Shown here one piece after another: positions 4,204 to 8,553 of a stretch of 8,553 bases of DNA. The notes beneath the pieces were generated by a model that searched no databases, was not told the origin of the DNA, and saw only the letters and a list, made by a program, of their open reading frames with translations. The position numbers and the translations under genes are program-made. Source of the DNA: Candidatus Staskawiczbacteria bacterium RIFCSPHIGHO2_02_FULL_34_10 (GTDB taxonomy: Bacteria; Patescibacteriota; Minisyncoccia; Minisyncoccales; Staskawiczbacteraceae); contig MHOR01000034.1 of the NCBI GenBank assembly GCA_001821915.1, positions 3,641 through 12,193 of the forward strand, given 5' to 3'. Positions within the stretch are counted from its first letter, which is position 1. Each line of letters begins with the position of its first letter.

Positions 4204-4554
4204 ATGTTATCAAAAATGCAAAAAGTTTGGCTATGGATTTTCGGGGGGATGTTTTTAGTGCCGGAGATATTGTGGAGTCCAATATTTAATATAATAGATA
4301 GTTTTCTTCAAAATAGTAATAATGTTAAAGTTTTTAGATCAAATTTTTTTACTAACCCTGATAATATTTATCCTTTGATCTATATTATTCTCTTGCAATT
4401 TGTGGGGATTTTAGGTGTTTCAATAATTTTATTTAAAGCGAAAGTTAATTCACGGTTAAAAATATTACTTGTGCCAATAATGATTATTCTGACACTGTTT
4501 ACAGGTCTTATTTTATATATAGTTTATTCTTTTAGGCATGGTATTAGTTTTTAG
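4204..4554 (+). CDS. Small integral membrane protein of unknown function
   Basis: The chain is 116 aa with three hydrophobic segments, at about residues 8-30 (beginning VWLWIFGGMFLVPEILW), 55-77 and 85-109. The loop between the first two (31-54) is polar and contains FRSNFFTNPDN; basic residues between the second and third (KAKVNSRLK) suggest that side faces the cytoplasm. No catalytic motif is visible and I do not recognise a named family. The ATG at 4204 is chosen because it gives the full first helix; ATG at 4216 is an alternative. Its stop is 14 bases before the lipase gene, and the lipase Shine-Dalgarno sequence overlaps the end of this gene, so the two are very likely one operon. A role in export, anchoring or immunity for the secreted protein is possible but unsupported by any motif. 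Confidence 0.75.
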   Translation: MLSKMQKVWLWIFGGMFLVPEILWSPIFNIIDSFLQNSNNVKVFRSNFFTNPDNIYPLIYIILLQFVGILGVSIILFKAKVNSRLKILLVPIMIILTLFTGLILYIVYSFRHGISF

Positions 4555-4568
4555 AAGGTAAAACTTTT

Positions 4569-7487
4569 ATGAAAAGTAAAATTGTCACTTTACTTACTGT
4601 AATTGCAATTAGTTTTTTAGGGTTTACCAATATTTGTACTGCCGCCACCATCTTCACCGATAATTTCAACAGTTATTCTGACGGAAATCTAAACGATCAA
4701 GGCGGATGGACAGTAGCTACTTCAGATATATATTTTACGGTAGAAAGTTCTGTAGTTAATGAAGGATCAAAAGCAATAAAAAGTAATACTATACTTCCGC
4801 AGTTTGATATTGGAATAAAGAAAACAGGAACCCTCTTAAATGATGGTTCCTTTGTTATTTATGTAAGAGCAGAGACTGAAACGAGCAATGGTATCATCCG
4901 CTTATTTGAAACACCGCTTGGTCCAGAAAATCCAAAAGTGCTCATACAATTTACCGCCGGTGGTTTTAGCTATAGGGGCTCATTGGGTAATAATGTAGGG
5001 TTTGGGCCTGACATAACATTAAATACTTGGTATGCCGTACAAGTCCAATGGAGAAGCATAGATCATAACGTAAGATATAATATTAATAACGGTATATGGA
5101 CTCCATGGGTTCCAGCCGCAGAGGCTTGGATACAAGGGATAGCCACGGTAAACCTTGAAAGAAGAGCGGGTTTGGATAACGTTATTTATTTTGACACGAT
5201 ACAGGAAAATTCCCTTCCTACTAAAACGCCGGTTTTGATTGTGCCGGGGATATTGGGGACGGAGATATATGCAGGAGATAAAAAATTATGGCTAGATTTA
5301 GGTCATAATTTTACAGATATTGGAGATGAATTTATGGATCCACTTAAATTTCAATCTAATCTAGTACCCATAAATAGTAATTTAATTTTAGGAGATATAG
5401 TAAGAAAGCCTAGTACCCTATTTGATTATTCTGATGGTTTAATAAATGAATTTCATAACCATAATCAAATAGAAAACGAAAACTTGTTTACATTTCCCTA
5501 TGATTGGCGATATGGGGTTAGCGGCAAATACACAGACGGAAAAACTAATTCAGATTTATTGGCACAAAAAATCCAAGATATTTTAACCCAGACAGGAAGT
5601 GATAAAGTAGATGTGGTAGCTCATAGTATGGGCGGGTTAATTATTAAAAAATATGTAATTGACCACCCAATTGATCACCATGTAGGTAAGGCAATTTTTG
5701 TTGGAGTACCCAATATAGGATCACCAAAAACAATAAAAGTATTATTACAAGGAGACCATTTTAATATTCCATGGCTTTCAGAATCCGAAATTAAAAAAAT
5801 CTCAACAAATATGCCTGCAGCGTACGACTTACTCCCAACACAACAATATTACGATATTAAAGGAAGTTTTGTAAAAATTACTAATGATGCGTCATTTGAG
5901 GCTCATACCGAAAAAGATTTAAATTATAGTGAATTCGAAAACTATATAACCCAAGACCACAATCTAAATTCACAAGCGTTAACAAATGCTGAAAATTTAC
6001 ACACTGCGGATTTTGATAACTTTGATTTACGCACTGTTGGTGTTGACCTTTATGCTATAGATGGTTGCAAAACAGGAACTATTAGTAAAATTGTAGAGAC
6101 GAGATATAAAAATCTTTTCGGCCATACTACTACTAGCTATGCGAACTTAGGTTTTAATATCGGTGATGGTACAGTCCCTATTTCAAGTTCAACCAACTTA
6201 CCAATTGACCAAGACCATAAGTTTTATTCTCTAAATGCTGATCATGGTAAAATGTTGAGCCAGGATGGAACTCGTCAGGAAATTGTAAATTTGCTTACAG
6301 GCAGTAACGTGGACGTAGGAAATAAAATCATCCAAGATATAAGCAAGTGCAAACTTAACGGGAAAGATATTTCAGTATTTAGTCCAGTTGATATTTTTGT
6401 AACCGACCAAGATAGCAACCATGTGGGAATTGCTGATGATGGCAGTATTGTAAATGAAATTCCCAATGCTGATTTTGAAATAATGGGCGAACATAAATTT
6501 TTATACCTGCTAACTGACGAAGGCCAAGTTTACGATATAAAAATTAAAGGCACTGGAACAGGCACTTTTACCATTGGTGTTCAAAATATTGTCGATACTC
6601 AAGAAGGTTCAAAAGAAGTCTTCAGTAATATTCCGGTAACTCCAGATTTAACAGGGCAAATAAATTTGGGTAGTCAAACTACACTTACGGTAAAACAAAC
6701 TTCAAATAGTCCAAATGAAACCATTTTACCATCGGCTACACTAGATGCCAACCAGTCTGAAGATTTTGTGCCGCCAGTTTCTGTGGCAACATTATCTGGT
6801 ACCCAGGGAAAGCCAGGTTTTTACAGAAGCGATGTAAAAACTCTATTAAATGCTACTGATAACACAGCTGGTGTATTGGCATTAAATTATAATATAGATG
6901 GCTTGGGTTACCAAAAAATATTATCAAACACTACTACATTTTCTGTTACCAAAGAGGGGAGTCATACCATTACTTTTTTTGCAACCGATAATGCGGGAAA
7001 CAATGAACAAGAGCAAATCATTACCTTTGTAATAGACAAAACTGCGCCAGAAGCAACTATTGAATTTGACCCAACGGCAAAAGATTTGAAATTTTCAGAG
7101 CAGGAAGAAGGTGTTGCGGTTACTGATAAAGATGATGCAATAACTCTCACTGACCAAGCTGGGAACGTGACAGAAATAAAATTAAAAGATAAGGATCGCA
7201 AAAAATCAATGTCGGCCCAAATAAAATCACTTAAGTATAACGGCGTGGCATCTGACATCAGTAAAAATATTATGCAGTATAGGTGGAACTATGATAAAAA
7301 TAAAAATATTAAAAAACTTTCCCAGCATGTAAAATCCAGGAAAGACTATAATGTGTTTGCCGACTTTGATGGAAAAAACACTAAATTTGAAGGTAGGGAT
7401 GAGGGTGGGAAAATTTCAAAACTTTTTAGTGGCTTGAAAATTATTAAAATCTTAACCGATAAGGGGGACTTTAATTGGAGTTATTAG
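4569..7487 (+). CDS. Secreted LCAT/PDAT-like lipase or acyltransferase, multidomain (972 aa)
   Basis: A signal peptide (residues 1 to about 25: KSK, hydrophobic core, ICTAA) directs export. Residues 27-213 form a jelly-roll, LamG-like region beginning FTDNFNSYSDGNLNDQGGW. The catalytic region (about 217-590) is an alpha/beta hydrolase of the lecithin:cholesterol acyltransferase type: oxyanion strand VLIVPGILGTEI (222-232), the family mark FPYDWR (309-314), nucleophile Ser353 in AHSMGG, probable Asp533 in GDGTVP, and probable His559 in NADHGK. It should hydrolyse or transfer acyl chains of lipids outside the cell. Residues 735-835 look like a bacterial Ig-like domain (FYRSDVKTLLNATDN, then FFATDNAGNNE and DKTAPEA). 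The last 135 residues are an unrecognised, lysine-rich, probably beta-rich domain with no LPXTG motif or membrane anchor. GAAGG at 4554-4558 is a good Shine-Dalgarno sequence 10 bases before the ATG. Confidence 0.88.
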   Translation: MKSKIVTLLTVIAISFLGFTNICTAATIFTDNFNSYSDGNLNDQGGWTVATSDIYFTVESSVVNEGSKAIKSNTILPQFDIGIKKTGTLLNDGSFVIYVRAETETSNGIIRLFETPLGPENPKVLIQFTAGGFSYRGSLGNNVGFGPDITLNTWYAVQVQWRSIDHNVRYNINNGIWTPWVPAAEAWIQGIATVNLERRAGLDNVIYFDTIQENSLPTKTPVLIVPGILGTEIYAGDKKLWLDLGHNFTDIGDEFMDPLKFQSNLVPINSNLILGDIVRKPSTLFDYSDGLINEFHNHNQIENENLFTFPYDWRYGVSGKYTDGKTNSDLLAQKIQDILTQTGSDKVDVVAHSMGGLIIKKYVIDHPIDHHVGKAIFVGVPNIGSPKTIKVLLQGDHFNIPWLSESEIKKISTNMPAAYDLLPTQQYYDIKGSFVKITNDASFEAHTEKDLNYSEFENYITQDHNLNSQALTNAENLHTADFDNFDLRTVGVDLYAIDGCKTGTISKIVETRYKNLFGHTTTSYANLGFNIGDGTVPISSSTNLPIDQDHKFYSLNADHGKMLSQDGTRQEIVNLLTGSNVDVGNKIIQDISKCKLNGKDISVFSPVDIFVTDQDSNHVGIADDGSIVNEIPNADFEIMGEHKFLYLLTDEGQVYDIKIKGTGTGTFTIGVQNIVDTQEGSKEVFSNIPVTPDLTGQINLGSQTTLTVKQTSNSPNETILPSATLDANQSEDFVPPVSVATLSGTQGKPGFYRSDVKTLLNATDNTAGVLALNYNIDGLGYQKILSNTTTFSVTKEGSHTITFFATDNAGNNEQEQIITFVIDKTAPEATIEFDPTAKDLKFSEQEEGVAVTDKDDAITLTDQAGNVTEIKLKDKDRKKSMSAQIKSLKYNGVASDISKNIMQYRWNYDKNKNIKKLSQHVKSRKDYNVFADFDGKNTKFEGRDEGGKISKLFSGLKIIKILTDKGDFNWSY

Positions 7488-7524
7488 AAAACACTATATA
7501 TAGAATAAAAGATGTATAGAAAAT

Positions 7525-7551
7525 AAAAAGTGGCTATGACGCCATTTTTTT
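7525..7551 (+). terminator. Rho-independent terminator after the lipase
   Basis: AAAAAGTGGC (7525-7534) pairs with GCCATTTTTT (7541-7550), with one G-T wobble, around the loop TATGAC, and runs into T residues. It ends the membrane protein-lipase operon 38 bases after the lipase stop. Confidence 0.8.
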
Positions 7552-7622
7552 ATTTTGTGATACAATGGAGTTACAATTAATGAATACCAAGTACCGAAAA
7601 ACTAAAGTGTTTGGTGCTCGGT

Positions 7623-7641
7623 GAAAATTTTTCAAATTTTC
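7623..7641 (+). repeat. Small inverted repeat directly before the kinase start
   Basis: GAAAATTT (7623-7630) and AAATTTTC (7634-7641) are perfect reverse complements around TTC and end at the base before the ATG at 7642. The pairs are almost all A-T, so as RNA the hairpin is weak. It may be an operator or a translation-tuning hairpin, or chance in AT-rich DNA. Confidence 0.4.
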
Positions 7642-8553
7642 ATGTTTAAATTTTTTAATGGAAATAAAAAGGTAACGGAAACGCTTTACAAGCAAAATCT
7701 TGAACTTGCGGCAAAGAACAAAACGCTTTCTTTGCTTGAAAGATTATACCAAATCAGTATTCCTGCTTTGAGTCCCGAAGAAATGGCAAAGGAAGTAACT
7801 GATATTATTTGTAAAAATTTAAACCTTGAGTTTGCCGGTTTGCTTATATTTGATAAGAAGGCTGACGTGTTAACACCTCTTGCTTTTTCCAAATCTGAGA
7901 GACTTATAAAAGTTCTTAGCAATGTCAATATTCTTTTTAAAGATATAAAAATACCCAACGCTTCAGAGCGTGATTTTTTTATGCCAACGGTGCTTAACAA
8001 CCTAGATAATGCTACCAACGACCTTGGAGAGCCATGGGAGGGTCTTATAGATCCAAAAAAATTACATGAAATAAAAAAAGAATCTCACATTAAGACTATG
8101 CTGCTTTTTCCGCTTATTATACGACAAGAAGTATTGGGCACATTGCTATTGGCCTTAAATCGTGATTATGAAACGCTTAATACATTTGAAAAAGAATCTA
8201 TAAAAAGTTTTATTAATATTATAGCCCTTTTGCTTGATAAGGCATATTTATATAAAAATTTACAGGATTCTTATGAAGTGACAAAAAAAGCATACGCATT
8301 TGAAAAAGAAGCCAAGGAGGAAATTGCTAAAATGGCAGAAGATGTAAAACGCGCATATGTAGTTGAGAAGCAGGCAAAGGAGGAATTAGAAAAATTAGAT
8401 AAAGTAAAAGACCAATTTCTTGCGCAAGCTCAGCATGATTTAAGAACTCCGCTGACTTCAATCATGGGATATATCGATTTATTGTTGGGCGGATCTTTTG
8501 GCAGACAAAATAAAAAAACACTTGAAGTTATTATAAAACTTCAAGGATTGGCA
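7642..8553 (+). CDS. Sensor histidine kinase with GAF domain, N-terminal part (runs off right edge)
   Basis: The 304 codons present carry no stop. Residues 14-34 are a short predicted helix. About 36-200 matches a GAF domain (LLERLYQISIPALSPEEMAKEVTDIICKNL, then LLFPLIIRQEVLGTLLLALN and a final helix FEKESIKSFINIIALLLDKA). A coiled-coil signalling helix (about 203-257) contains two similar 21-residue units. The dimerisation/phosphoacceptor domain follows, with the H box FLAQAQHDLRTPLTSIMGY, in which His265 would be phosphorylated. The ATPase domain lies beyond the window. There is no membrane segment, so it is a cytoplasmic sensor; GAF domains bind small molecules, but the ligand is unknown. 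The start is uncertain: ATG 7642 has no Shine-Dalgarno sequence, and an in-frame GTG at 7621 would add seven residues and overlap a tiny upstream frame (7565-7624) as GTGA. Confidence 0.88.
   Translation, partial: MFKFFNGNKKVTETLYKQNLELAAKNKTLSLLERLYQISIPALSPEEMAKEVTDIICKNLNLEFAGLLIFDKKADVLTPLAFSKSERLIKVLSNVNILFKDIKIPNASERDFFMPTVLNNLDNATNDLGEPWEGLIDPKKLHEIKKESHIKTMLLFPLIIRQEVLGTLLLALNRDYETLNTFEKESIKSFINIIALLLDKAYLYKNLQDSYEVTKKAYAFEKEAKEEIAKMAEDVKRAYVVEKQAKEELEKLDKVKDQFLAQAQHDLRTPLTSIMGYIDLLLGGSFGRQNKKTLEVIIKLQGLA

Noticed and set aside
6646..6656. ATTTAACAGGG, the 11-base right arm of the palindromic element, also occurs inside the lipase gene.
   Set aside because: There is no left arm or inner hairpin nearby, and the bases form an uninterrupted, sensible part of the reading frame (PDLTGQ). 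It is most likely chance.
1..8553. None of the ten visible 3' gene ends uses TGA, which could hint at the code in which TGA means glycine.
   Set aside because: The 972-codon lipase and the other genes read through cleanly with the standard code and contain no in-frame TGA. A TGA-recoded genome would use TGA at many glycine positions. AT-rich stop preference explains the pattern.
1..8553. CRISPR array.
   Set aside because: There are only two long repeat copies, 2.7 kb apart, with genes between them, and no regularly spaced short repeats or cas genes.

Overview
The window is AT-rich, gene-dense and made mostly of short genes. It looks like an accessory region of a Patescibacteria/CPR-type bacterium (Parcubacteria-like). 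This placement is inference from gene content: a bacterial TrmB-type regulator, a secreted LCAT-like lipase with a jelly-roll N-terminus, a stand-alone Gre C-terminal domain, and several starts with little or no Shine-Dalgarno sequence. No marker gene fixes the lineage. TAA and TAG end all ten genes whose 3' ends are visible, and the standard bacterial code fits.

Layout, left to right. (1) 2-343: 3' end of a multi-pass membrane protein resembling a sensor input domain. (2) 356-634: an unrecognised 92-aa protein followed by a strong terminator. (3) 754-1215: a toxin-antitoxin pair with a RelE-like toxin. (4) 1230-1353: repeat copy 1, then a bidirectional terminator. (5) 1428-3021, minus strand: a TrmB-type regulator overlapping a fold-type II PLP enzyme. 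(6) 3236-3937, plus strand and divergent from the regulator: a MazG-like NTP pyrophosphohydrolase and a GreA/GreB C-terminal-domain protein. (7) 3963-4086: repeat copy 2, then a terminator. (8) 4204-7487: a small membrane protein and a 972-aa secreted lipase/acyltransferase-like protein. (9) 7642 to the right edge: the N-terminal part of a GAF-containing histidine kinase.

The most unusual structure is the pair of 124-bp repeats. They are identical base for base. Each is the last part of a paralogue of the 356-634 gene, interrupted at the same point by a 57-bp palindromic element. The element folds into a gap-free three-way junction and is flanked by a 4-bp direct duplication, AACC. Removing the element and one AACC restores a reading frame whose protein closely matches the tail of the intact gene. 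Both repeats lie just downstream of the stop codon of an unrelated small gene, in the same orientation as the intact gene tail. The region therefore looks like gene modules separated by copies of one gene's 3' end. Gene-end-targeted insertion, copying of the tail as a unit, or recombination between tails could each explain this.

The second point of interest is the divergent intergenic region at 3022-3235. It holds four copies of TTGTCAA/TTGACAA, two of them forming a tight inverted repeat. These overlap plausible -35 boxes for both the regulator/PLP-enzyme operon and the MazG/Gre operon, so the TrmB-type protein may control both sides.
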